Below are positions 1 through 7,032 of a stretch of DNA of 10,952 nucleotides, in pieces (position 1 is the first letter of the stretch; each line of letters begins with the position of its first letter). The stretch comes from a bacterium (lineage in GTDB: Bacteria > SM23-31 > JAUVVT01), in the NCBI GenBank assembly GCA_030616165.1, contig JAUWXV010000122.1:1-10952 (forward strand), in the 5' to 3' direction. The notes under the pieces are model-generated. The model was not told where the DNA came from. It did not search any database and was given only the letters and a program-made list of their open reading frames with translations. The position numbers were made by a program, and so were the translations under genes.

Positions 1-779
1 TTAATGAATTAACGGCACTTGGAGCTTCAAAAGCAGAATCCCCAAAAGAGACTGCCCAAAAAAGTGATGTAATTATTACAATGCTTCCGGACTCCCCGGA
101 TGTGGAGAAGGTAATACTTGGAGAAAATGGAGTGCTCGAAGGCGTAAAAAGTGGAACTGTAATCATAGACATGAGTTCTATTGCCCCTTTAGTTTCAAAA
201 AGAATAGCAGCCGAGATAGAAAAGAATGGAGTTGAAATGCTTGATGCACCGGTCAGTGGTGGAGAAAATGGAGCAATTCAAGGAACTCTTGCAATTATGG
301 TCGGCGGGAAAGAAGAAATTTTTAATAAACATTTAGATATATTAAAAGTTATGGGAAAGAGTGTTGTAAGGGTAGGAGGTATAGGTGCAGGAGGTTTTAC
401 AAAACTTGCAAATCAGATAATTGTTGCTATTAATATTGCTGCAATCTCGGAGGCTCTTGTCTTAGGGAAGAAAGCGGGGCTGAACCCTGAATTTCTATAT
501 AAGGCTATAAGAGGAGGGCTTGCAGGTAGTAATGTTTTAGATTCAAAGATAAATAATATTTTAAAAAGGAATTTTAAACCGGGATTCAAAATAAAACTTC
601 ATAGAAAAGACCTTAATAACGTATTATTGACCGCAAAGGACCTTGACATACCATTACCACTAACAAGCCTTGTTCAGCAGATGATGGTTTCACTTATAAA
701 TGAGGGTAAAGGGGAAGACGACCATTCTGCATTGATTAACTTTATCGAAAATATTGCCAAATGTGAAGTAAAAATTTGA
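1..779 (+). CDS. garR: 2-hydroxy-3-oxopropionate (tartronate semialdehyde) reductase, 3' portion
   Basis: NAD(P)H-dependent beta-hydroxyacid dehydrogenase, expected to reduce tartronate semialdehyde to D-glycerate in the cytoplasm during glyoxylate or glucarate/galactarate breakdown. The frame is open from base 3 (258 codons seen; family about 290-300), so only roughly the first 35 residues, including the N-terminal dinucleotide-binding glycine motif, lie outside the window. The ATG at 81 is internal, because homology-like sequence (GASKAESPKETAQKSDVIIT) continues upstream of it. Visible hallmarks are the substrate-loop motif DAPVSGG with GTLAIMVGG (about 231-306), the catalytic-lysine motif TKLANQ (Lys at 402-404), and the C-terminal helical domain with GGLAGSNVLDSK and NFKPGFKIKLHRKDL. 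These match GarR/GlxR more closely than 3-hydroxyisobutyrate dehydrogenase, but a related substrate is possible. No terminator is evident after the stop; the next gene is 454 bp away. Confidence 0.88.
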   Translation, partial: NELTALGASKAESPKETAQKSDVIITMLPDSPDVEKVILGENGVLEGVKSGTVIIDMSSIAPLVSKRIAAEIEKNGVEMLDAPVSGGENGAIQGTLAIMVGGKEEIFNKHLDILKVMGKSVVRVGGIGAGGFTKLANQIIVAINIAAISEALVLGKKAGLNPEFLYKAIRGGLAGSNVLDSKINNILKRNFKPGFKIKLHRKDLNNVLLTAKDLDIPLPLTSLVQQMMVSLINEGKGEDDHSALINFIENIAKCEVKI

Positions 780-983
780 ACATAAAAATAATAAGTCTGA
801 TAAAATTGAGTTATTCTATAAGCATTAATAAAAACTATGATTTTTAGTTATTTTTATAAAATTTTAAAAGGTTACTAAAAAACCTTATTTAATACTTGGA
901 AAATTAAAAATATTTTTTTATTTTAAAATAATTTAATAACCTTATATATTCCCAAATCATGTTTTTCTCATTCTGAAACAATG

Positions 984-1082
984 ACTGTCATTCCGAACTT
1001 GTTTCGGAATCTATCTTTAGATTTCATATTATATCCTGAAACAATACTGAATCAAGTTCAGCACAGGATTCAGGATGACAGT
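984..1082. repeat. Nested palindromic intergenic repeat (TGTCATTCC type)
   Basis: The outer arms ACTGTCATTCC (984-994) and GGATGACAGT (1073-1082) are nearly inverted. Inside the left arm is a perfect hairpin ATTCCGAA/TTCGGAAT (990-997/1003-1010). Inside the right half are CTGAA/TTCAG (1048-1062) and CCTGAA/TTCAGG (about 1035-1074). This fits the dispersed REP/MITE-like repeats that read TGTCATTCC...GGAATGACA in many bacterial genomes. It is the only structure I see in the 780-1233 gap, apart from a weak promoter-like pair. Confidence 0.65.
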
Positions 1083-1143
1083 AACAGAGGAACTCAATCC
1101 TGTTTCAAAGTGATTCTATAGTAGTCTTAATAATATCGATAAT

Positions 1144-1172
1144 TTGCTCAATAAAATAAAGAATTTTATGAA
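1144..1172 (+). promoter_or_regulatory. Weak candidate sigma70 promoter before the symporter gene
   Basis: TTGCTC (1144-1149), 17 nt, then TATGAA (1167-1172). It is placed about 60 nt before the symporter ATG and downstream of the palindromic repeat. Each hexamer is an imperfect match in very AT-rich sequence, so this may be chance. Confidence 0.2.
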
Positions 1173-1233
1173 TTATTCAGGATAATAAATTCAAATTAAA
1201 AATTAATCAATAAAAAAAATTAGGTATTATAAT

Positions 1234-3429
1234 ATGGCAGGTATTCAAACTACAGATATTATCGTAATGATAATTTATTTTATGATTATGATAGGGATAG
1301 GAATATATTCCCGCAAAAGGACAAAAGACCAGGAAGGTTTTTTTATGGGTGGAAGAGGGTTTGGAAAGATAATTCAAACCTTTGCAGCCTTTGGTGCAGG
1401 AACATCAGCAGATAGTCCAATAGGAACATCCAGGAATATTATTATTGGCGGTCTTTCAGGAATCTGGACTGTACTCAATTGGCTATTTTGTACTCCGTTT
1501 TACTGGTTTTTTGGTAAGTGGTACAGAAGAATGAGAATTATTACTACTGGAGATTTCTACGATGAGCGGTTTGATTCGCGGGGTCTTGCAGGAACATATG
1601 CTATTTTTGCTCTGGTTTTTTTCATGGGGTATATATCCATAGGATTCTCTGCCGTTTCTAAAACCATTTATGCTATTGCTCCAAAATCTGAAGTGTCTCT
1701 TAATGTTAATGAGAAAATAGAACTGACAGAATTTAGGCAAATAAAAGACCTTGAAGAAAAAGATTATTCTCTTTTAACTCCAGAAGAAAGACAAGAATTA
1801 GAAGACCTTCGTGTAAAAAATCCGAGGGGTTTGTTTCCAGTTATAAATCCGAATTATATAATCATTGCAATGGGTGTTGTAGCAGCAATATATGGTATAT
1901 TAGGAGGTTTAACTGCCGCATATTTTACTGATTTAATTCAAGGTACTATGATAATCTTACTTTCATTAATTCTTATTCCGTTTGCTTTAATGGGTATTAC
2001 CAATAAATATGGTAGTGGAGGTGAAGGTCTTTTTGATGGTTTTAGGATAATGCACGATATGCTTCCGGAAGAATTCTTCGATATACTTGGTTCTGCTCAT
2101 GCAAGTGATTTTACATGGTATTATCTTACTGCAATTGTAACGATGAACCTTATTGGAATAATTGTTCAACCGCATCAATTATCAGTAGGTGGTGCAACCG
2201 CAAAAGATGAATTAACCGGAAGAATTGGTATTGTCAGCGGAAATTTATTAAAGAGATTTTGTACATTATTTTGGGCATTGACCGCTCTTTTTGTACTAAC
2301 ATTATTTTCAAAAGAATTTTCTGACCCAGATTTAGCCTGGGGATATGCTACAAGAATGCTTCTGGGTCCATTAGGAATTGGTCTTGTTGGATTAATGCTT
2401 GCATGTTTGCTTGCCGCAGTTATGTCAAGTGTCGATGCATATATGGTTGCTGCCTCAGCCCTGATTACCAGAAATCTGTATAGACCCTTTTCCCCTGGTA
2501 AAAGTGAAAAATTCTATGTTAATATTGGACGGACTTCAGGAGGCATTATTATAATAGGAGCAATTTATCTTTCAATATATTTCCAGGACGTTTTTATGCA
2601 GTTTAAATTTATCTGGGAAATTCCGATTATTTTTGGTGCATCTTTATGGATTGGACTTTTTTGGCGAAGGGCAACCGCTGCGGCTGTTTGGACGAATGTT
2701 GTATTTTCGACTATTTTTTTCTTTATTTTACCAGTAACTATTCCAGCAATAATACCTAATCTTTCCACAAATCCAAAATATTTATTGATGACAAAACCAG
2801 CTCCAATTGTCAGAGAATATGAAGCCAAAGAATTTGATATAATTGAGAGGGATGATGAAATTCAGAGATGGATAAACATTCCTGAAGAGGAGAGACTGGT
2901 TTTACCGAAGCCTGAAAAAATAAATGTAGGTGATAAGATTCAAAAAACTTTCAAACCAAAAAGTGCCTCCATTTTTTGGACAAAAGGTATAAATGTTCAC
3001 GCAGACGGTTCACTTGAAGGAGAGGGGTTTTTTAATTTAGAGATGATACTATTTCAAAAATTGGGAATGGACCTTGAAAGCTATCCGAATCCATTGATTG
3101 AAACATTAAGACTCCCCCTTAGAATTATTCTTCCAATATTGATAATTATTTTGGTTTCTCTTTTTACTTCACCGGTTAATAGAGAAAAAACTGACAGATT
3201 TTTCACAAAAATGCGAATCACTGTTAACCCTGACCATGAAAAAGACCGTAAAAATGTAAAAGAAGCATTAAAAAATCCTGCAAGATATGAACATCTAAAA
3301 ATGTTTCCTAATACTAACTTTGAATTCCAAAAATTAACAAAAGAAGATATAATCGGATTTATTATTGTTTGGATAATGGTTATTGGGATTATTGGAATGG
3401 CAATTGGAATGGCTTCGATTGGTTCATAA
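1234..3429 (+). CDS. Sodium:solute symporter (SSS family), 731 aa with long soluble loops
   Basis: Inner-membrane Na+-coupled transporter of the SSS/SLC5 type, likely importing a sugar, sugar acid or similar organic solute. TM1 lies at about residues 7-26, followed by the family-like FAAFGAGTSADSPIGT stretch and repeated hydrophobic segments. The segment AAVMSSVDAYMVAASALITR (about 394-413) is the SSS signature with the Ser-rich Na2-site region. Usual members have about 450-600 residues. The excess here lies in hydrophilic insertions at about 150-206, 509-620 and 645-706, before a final TM at about 707-727. The start has only a weak TAGGT ribosome-site candidate at 1221-1225. It is followed 48 nt later by a DUF1080 lipoprotein, so co-transcription and a role in the same carbohydrate pathway are likely. 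The substrate cannot be read from sequence; sugar versus carboxylate specificity is open. Confidence 0.9.
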   Translation: MAGIQTTDIIVMIIYFMIMIGIGIYSRKRTKDQEGFFMGGRGFGKIIQTFAAFGAGTSADSPIGTSRNIIIGGLSGIWTVLNWLFCTPFYWFFGKWYRRMRIITTGDFYDERFDSRGLAGTYAIFALVFFMGYISIGFSAVSKTIYAIAPKSEVSLNVNEKIELTEFRQIKDLEEKDYSLLTPEERQELEDLRVKNPRGLFPVINPNYIIIAMGVVAAIYGILGGLTAAYFTDLIQGTMIILLSLILIPFALMGITNKYGSGGEGLFDGFRIMHDMLPEEFFDILGSAHASDFTWYYLTAIVTMNLIGIIVQPHQLSVGGATAKDELTGRIGIVSGNLLKRFCTLFWALTALFVLTLFSKEFSDPDLAWGYATRMLLGPLGIGLVGLMLACLLAAVMSSVDAYMVAASALITRNLYRPFSPGKSEKFYVNIGRTSGGIIIIGAIYLSIYFQDVFMQFKFIWEIPIIFGASLWIGLFWRRATAAAVWTNVVFSTIFFFILPVTIPAIIPNLSTNPKYLLMTKPAPIVREYEAKEFDIIERDDEIQRWINIPEEERLVLPKPEKINVGDKIQKTFKPKSASIFWTKGINVHADGSLEGEGFFNLEMILFQKLGMDLESYPNPLIETLRLPLRIILPILIIILVSLFTSPVNREKTDRFFTKMRITVNPDHEKDRKNVKEALKNPARYEHLKMFPNTNFEFQKLTKEDIIGFIIVWIMVIGIIGMAIGMASIGS

Positions 3430-3477
3430 GATATTTTAAAACATTTAATTTATATTTAAAAATTTTTAGGGGATAAA

Positions 3478-4713
3478 ATGAAAAATATTTTATTTAAAAG
3501 ATTAAAAAGATTTGGATATCTATTAGCAATAATTTGTTTTTCGTTAATTTTAACGAATATTTCCTGCCAGAAAAAATCATCTATCTTAATTAAATCATCG
3601 GCTTGGATTCCGCTTTTTAATGGAAAAGACTTAACTGGTTGGGAAATTGTAGGAGCAGGAGACTGGAAAGTTGAAGATGGGATTTTAGTGGGAAGTTCTG
3701 ATCCCGCAAATCCCTCAGGAAGTTGGCTGATAAATAGAAATGATTACAATAATTTTCATCTCAGAGTAAAATTCCAGATCAATGAGAGTGGTAAGGGAGG
3801 TTTGTGTTTTAGAGTACCTTCACAAGGTAAAGATAACCCATCCGAAAACGGTTATAAAATAAATATAGATTTCAGCGGTATGCTGAATCCAACCGGTACC
3901 ATAATAAACGTTGCAAGGGCATATAAAGTTCGTGAAAAAATCTCCAGTAAAGATCCCTGGCAGAAACTGGAATTGTGGGTGGAAAATGATAGAATTGTTG
4001 TCCTGTTGAACAATGATAAAGTTGCTGAAGGATTTGACAGAAAATCTTTGATTGGAGCGATAGGGATTCAGATTTCAGGTGAAGAAACCGCCTTAAAAAT
4101 TAAGGAAATATCTGTACTACCTCGTCCTGATTGCACAGTTTTAGAGCCAACAATTGAAGAACAACTTGAGAATGCACCAGGAACATGGAAACCTCTTTTT
4201 AATGGAAAAGACATCACTGGTTGGGAACAGCCGTCTGGTAATGCAAAATGGGTAGTTCAAGATGGAGCGTTAACAGTTATGCCGGGAGGAACAGGTTGGA
4301 TGTTTTATTTAGAAGAAAGTTTTTCTAACTTTATATTTCGTCTTAAGTTCAAAGTTGGAGAAACTTGCAATAGCGGAGTAGCTTATAGATATCAATTTTC
4401 TCATGGGAATCGTTTGCCCTCATGGTTTCGGTCTGAGGTGCAAGTTTTTGGTAATGATAATCTGCAAATAGCAGATGGAACAGGTTCAATCTATGCATTA
4501 TCACGGCATAACGTTGGACTTATGAAAGAAGGTGAATGGAATGAACTTAAAATATATGCTTTAGGTGAACATATTGTTACATATGTTAACGGCAAAAAAG
4601 CTTCAGAGGCTATTAACACGGCGACATTAAATGGTTCTATAGGAGTATCTGCTCATGACCCCAAGACGTCCGCTCAATTCAAAGATATCGAAATTAAAGA
4701 AGTGGATTGGTAG
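3478..4713 (+). CDS. Exported lipoprotein with two DUF1080 (3-keto-disaccharide hydrolase) domains
   Basis: A 411-residue protein with a basic N-terminus, a hydrophobic segment (about 13-28) and Cys30 preceded by TNIS. This is a lipobox-like site, imperfect at -3, so lipidation is probable but not certain. Two homologous modules follow: one opens at about residue 43 with PLFNGKDLTGWE, the second at about residue 237 with PLFNGKDITGWE, and each continues with an aromatic beta-rich jelly-roll pattern ending in SIGV/AIGIQ-type strands. DUF1080 (PF06439) members include hydrolases/lyases acting on 3-keto-glycosides; others may simply bind sugars. The start is supported by AGGGGA at 3468-3473. The gene sits between the symporter and an aldo/keto reductase with 47-48 nt gaps, which suggests one operon. 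The tandem arrangement looks like an old internal duplication, since the modules have clearly diverged. Confidence 0.85.
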   Translation: MKNILFKRLKRFGYLLAIICFSLILTNISCQKKSSILIKSSAWIPLFNGKDLTGWEIVGAGDWKVEDGILVGSSDPANPSGSWLINRNDYNNFHLRVKFQINESGKGGLCFRVPSQGKDNPSENGYKINIDFSGMLNPTGTIINVARAYKVREKISSKDPWQKLELWVENDRIVVLLNNDKVAEGFDRKSLIGAIGIQISGEETALKIKEISVLPRPDCTVLEPTIEEQLENAPGTWKPLFNGKDITGWEQPSGNAKWVVQDGALTVMPGGTGWMFYLEESFSNFIFRLKFKVGETCNSGVAYRYQFSHGNRLPSWFRSEVQVFGNDNLQIADGTGSIYALSRHNVGLMKEGEWNELKIYALGEHIVTYVNGKKASEAINTATLNGSIGVSAHDPKTSAQFKDIEIKEVDW

Positions 4714-4760
4714 AAATTTTCTCCGAAGAAGAATGCAGTTAAATTGGGAGGTAATGATAA

Positions 4761-5777
4761 ATGAAATACAGGTATATGGGAAAATCAGGATTAAAGGTAT
4801 CCCGTGTATGTTTAGGTACTATGACCTTTGGACAGGAAAACTGGGGATGTGATAAGCAAACCTCCATTAAAATAGTAGATAAATTCCTTGACTATGGGGG
4901 GAATTTTATTGATACTGCTGATATGTATGGGAAAGGTTTATCTGAAAAATATGTTGGTGAGGCTATAAAGGGTAAAAGAGATAAGGTAGTTCTCGCAACT
5001 AAATGTTATTTTCCAATGGGAGATACTCCAACTTCAAAAGGACTTTCAAGAAAACATATCATTGAAGCATGTGAGGCAAGTCTCCGACGACTTAATACTG
5101 ACTATATCGATTTATATCAGACTCATGGTCCTGATTATCGAACACCCTTAGATGAAACAATGCGCACACTTGACGATTTAGTGAGACAGGGAAAGGTGCG
5201 ATATATTGGGTGCAGTAACCTTCACGCATGGCAGATAGTAAAAGCGAATTGTATAAGTGCCCGGTTTGGACTTGAAAAATACATCTCTGCTCAGCATTTA
5301 TACAATCTGATACTCAGAGACGTGGAGAGAGAAATTCTTCCTGCGGTTTCTGATCAAGGAATGGGACTCATTTGCTGGAGTCCATTAGCAAGTGGTATGC
5401 TTACCGGGAAATACGAGCGAGCAGACATACCCACGTCTGGAACAAGGATGGCACATCGGGCTGAATTTGACATTCCGAGATACTGGCACGCTCGGGGATT
5501 TAAAATAGTCGATGCAGTAAAAGAAGAAGCAAAGAAATTGGATTGGACACCAGCGCAAATTGCATTGGCATGGCTTCTTTACAATAAGACTATCTCCGCT
5601 GTGATTATTGGGACGCGTGCCATCGAACAAATCACCGATACAATAGCAGTAGGCGATTTGGATTTGCCTGAGGAAGCCTGGGAAAGGCTTAATAATGTTG
5701 TTCCTTTTGAGCATGGTTACCCAATGTCGTGGTTTGAACTGGTTAAAAAACAAATTTACAACGATATAGAATTCTGA
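4761..5777 (+). CDS. Aldo/keto reductase, 338 aa
   Basis: Cytoplasmic NADPH-dependent oxidoreductase with a TIM-barrel fold. The family tetrad is visible: Asp51 and Tyr56 in FIDTADMYG, Lys81 in LATKCYF, and His122 in YQTHGPD. The opening MKYRYMGKSGLKVSRVCLGT is the classical first strand of the YajO/YhdN/Kv-beta-like AKR group, and GKVRYIGCSN (about 155-164) and ICWSPLASGMLTGKY are the later conserved strands. Length is normal for the group. The start at 4761 is fixed by a strong GGGAGGT ribosome site at 4746-4752. It probably reduces a keto-sugar or aldehyde produced from the substrate handled by the flanking DUF1080 proteins. That link is inference from the 47-nt gap upstream and the DUF1080 gene downstream; AKRs are promiscuous and specificity cannot be assigned. 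Confidence 0.9.
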   Translation: MKYRYMGKSGLKVSRVCLGTMTFGQENWGCDKQTSIKIVDKFLDYGGNFIDTADMYGKGLSEKYVGEAIKGKRDKVVLATKCYFPMGDTPTSKGLSRKHIIEACEASLRRLNTDYIDLYQTHGPDYRTPLDETMRTLDDLVRQGKVRYIGCSNLHAWQIVKANCISARFGLEKYISAQHLYNLILRDVEREILPAVSDQGMGLICWSPLASGMLTGKYERADIPTSGTRMAHRAEFDIPRYWHARGFKIVDAVKEEAKKLDWTPAQIALAWLLYNKTISAVIIGTRAIEQITDTIAVGDLDLPEEAWERLNNVVPFEHGYPMSWFELVKKQIYNDIEF

Positions 5778-5790
5778 AAAAAAATAAACA

Positions 5791-5818
5791 ATAGAGACAC
5801 ACTGCAGTGTGTCTCTAT
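5791..5818. repeat. Perfect 28-bp palindrome between aldo/keto reductase and DUF1080 genes
   Basis: ATAGAGACACACTG (5791-5804) is followed directly by its exact reverse complement CAGTGTGTCTCTAT (5805-5818). On the + strand no T-tract follows. On the - strand the stem would be followed by a U-rich run (complement of the A-rich 5777-5790). It could be an RNA hairpin processing or attenuation site in the operon, a terminator for antisense transcripts, or a REP-like repeat. The stem at 8627-8660 is similar in composition (GGACAGAACA...). Confidence 0.75.
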
Positions 5819-5858
5819 ATCATGAAAATAATCTTATTAAAAATAATCAGGAGGATTA

Positions 5859-6575
5859 ATGAAATCTTACAAATTAATAAAAACAGCAGTAATTCTTTTA
5901 TCTGTATTTAGTTTTATATTGTGCGCACAAGAAGAAAAAGAAGAGGGTTTTGTTTCACTTTTTGATGGAAAGACATTGAACAGTTGGAAAATACCAGAGG
6001 GTGATAATGGACATTGGAGGATAGTTGATGGCGTAATTGACTACGACGGTAAAAGTGAAGCCCAAGGAGATAAAACTCTCTGGACAGAGAAAGAATATGA
6101 GGATTTTACATTGAAAATAGACTGGCGATTAATAAAAGAACCAGTAGAAGAAGACGTACCATGGGTTCTACCAGATGGAAATTACGAACTGAATGCAGAC
6201 GGAACTCAAAAAACAGTAAGGGTAATGGATGCAGGTGACAGTGGAGTTCTTTTGCGCGGAACTGGTAGATGTCAGTTAAATATTTGGTCCTGGCCAATTG
6301 GATCTGGTGAGGTATATTCATACAGGAATGATAAAAATACTCCTCCAGAAATCAAAAAAGGAGTAACACCAATTATGCATGCTGACAATCTTCCAGGTGA
6401 ATGGAACACATTTATTGCTACAATGAAAGGTGATAGACTGACAGTAGTTCTTAATGGTAAAACTGTTATTGAGAATGCGCAACTACCCGGAGCCCCACCA
6501 ACAGGTCCAATCGGATTACAACATCATACTGACCCGGTCCAGTTTCGAAATATCTTTATTAAAGAAATTAAATAA
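5859..6575 (+). CDS. Exported single-domain DUF1080 protein, 238 aa
   Basis: The N-terminus MKSYKLIKTAVILLSVFSFI is a Sec-type signal peptide. Cys22 (FILCAQ) could be a poor lipobox, but periplasmic release is equally possible. The mature part is one DUF1080 / 3-keto-disaccharide hydrolase module: SLFDGKTLNSWK (about 33-44), GHWRIVDGVIDY, the DSGVLLRG strand, WSWPIGSGEV, GEWNTFIATMKGD, and the terminal GPIGLQHHTDPVQFRNIFIKEI. It has near-normal length for a one-domain member. The start is set by AGGAGG at 5849-5854 with a short 4-nt spacer. It lies 81 nt after the aldo/keto reductase with a perfect palindrome between them. It is more similar to planctomycete/FCB-type DUF1080 enzymes than to either module of the upstream tandem protein, so the two were probably acquired or diverged separately. 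The catalytic role is inferred from the family only. Confidence 0.87.
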   Translation: MKSYKLIKTAVILLSVFSFILCAQEEKEEGFVSLFDGKTLNSWKIPEGDNGHWRIVDGVIDYDGKSEAQGDKTLWTEKEYEDFTLKIDWRLIKEPVEEDVPWVLPDGNYELNADGTQKTVRVMDAGDSGVLLRGTGRCQLNIWSWPIGSGEVYSYRNDKNTPPEIKKGVTPIMHADNLPGEWNTFIATMKGDRLTVVLNGKTVIENAQLPGAPPTGPIGLQHHTDPVQFRNIFIKEIK

Positions 6576-6787
6576 AATTTTTTTTCTCATTGCTAAACAA
6601 AAGCGGTACACATTTCAATCTATTAATATGCATTATACATGAATTAATGAAAGTAGGATTGTATTGATTGTAACTCATGAATAAGACTTAAAGACGTCGG
6701 ATAAATCTCTTTCGACTATTCTTGCAGAAGTTATTAGGTAATGAAAATTTATAAAAAAATTTTTTTTTACTTTTAAAATTTCTTTTC

Positions 6788-6816
6788 TTGACTTAATAAA
6801 AATTATTTTTTATATT
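6788..6816 (+). promoter_or_regulatory. Strong sigma70-type promoter
   Basis: TTGACT (6788-6793), exactly 17 nt, then TATATT (6811-6816) in an AT-rich setting. This predicts a transcription start near 6823, just upstream of the AAGGAG ribosome site at 6831-6836 that serves the 52-residue protein. It is the best promoter match in the window and separates this unit from the DUF1080 operon. The preceding 6576-6787 stretch shows no gene and no clear hairpin terminator, only a T-run right after the stop. Confidence 0.7.
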
Positions 6817-6843
6817 ATAGAAAATAATTAAAGGAGAAGAAAT

Positions 6844-7002
6844 ATGCCAAAAGCAAAAGCAAGAGCAAAAGCTAAGTCCAAAAATGCAACACAGAAAGCA
6901 GCAAAGTCAGCTAGATGTGCAGCTATATCAAAGACTACTAAGAAGCGATGTAAACGGCTTGCAGTGGGAAGAAGTAAGTACTGCACAGCGCACAAAAAAT
7001 AA
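6844..7002 (+). CDS. Small basic Cys/His protein (DUF5763-like), 52 aa
   Basis: It is supported by a near-consensus promoter, an AAGGAG ribosome site at 6831-6836 with 7-nt spacing, and strong coding bias. Residues 2-24 are an Ala/Lys/Arg-rich tail resembling histone-H1-like DNA-binding tails. Residues 25-50 carry Cys25, Cys36, Cys47 and His50 (C-x10-C-x10-C-x2-H) in the pattern RCAAISKTTKKRCKRLAVGR then SKYCTAH. That pattern recalls the short motif of DUF5763-type and similar proteins (C-x-A-x-T-x-x-G-x-x-C-x-R...YC-x-x-H), which is probably metal binding. A nucleic-acid-binding role is inferred from charge and the zinc-knuckle-like spacing; no function is established. It lies 30 nt upstream of the LeuB-like gene and is probably co-transcribed with it. 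Confidence 0.8.
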   Translation: MPKAKARAKAKSKNATQKAAKSARCAAISKTTKKRCKRLAVGRSKYCTAHKK

Positions 7003-7032
7003 GACAGGATTAAAGTCAAATTTGAGGGTTCG

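Noticed and set aside
81-779. Intact reductase gene starting at the ATG at 81
   Set aside because: The frame is open to the window edge and the upstream residues fit the same family, so the ATG is internal and the gene is cut by the window.
1221-1233. TATAAT at 1228-1233 as a promoter -10
   Set aside because: It abuts the symporter ATG, which would leave no leader and no ribosome site for that transcript.
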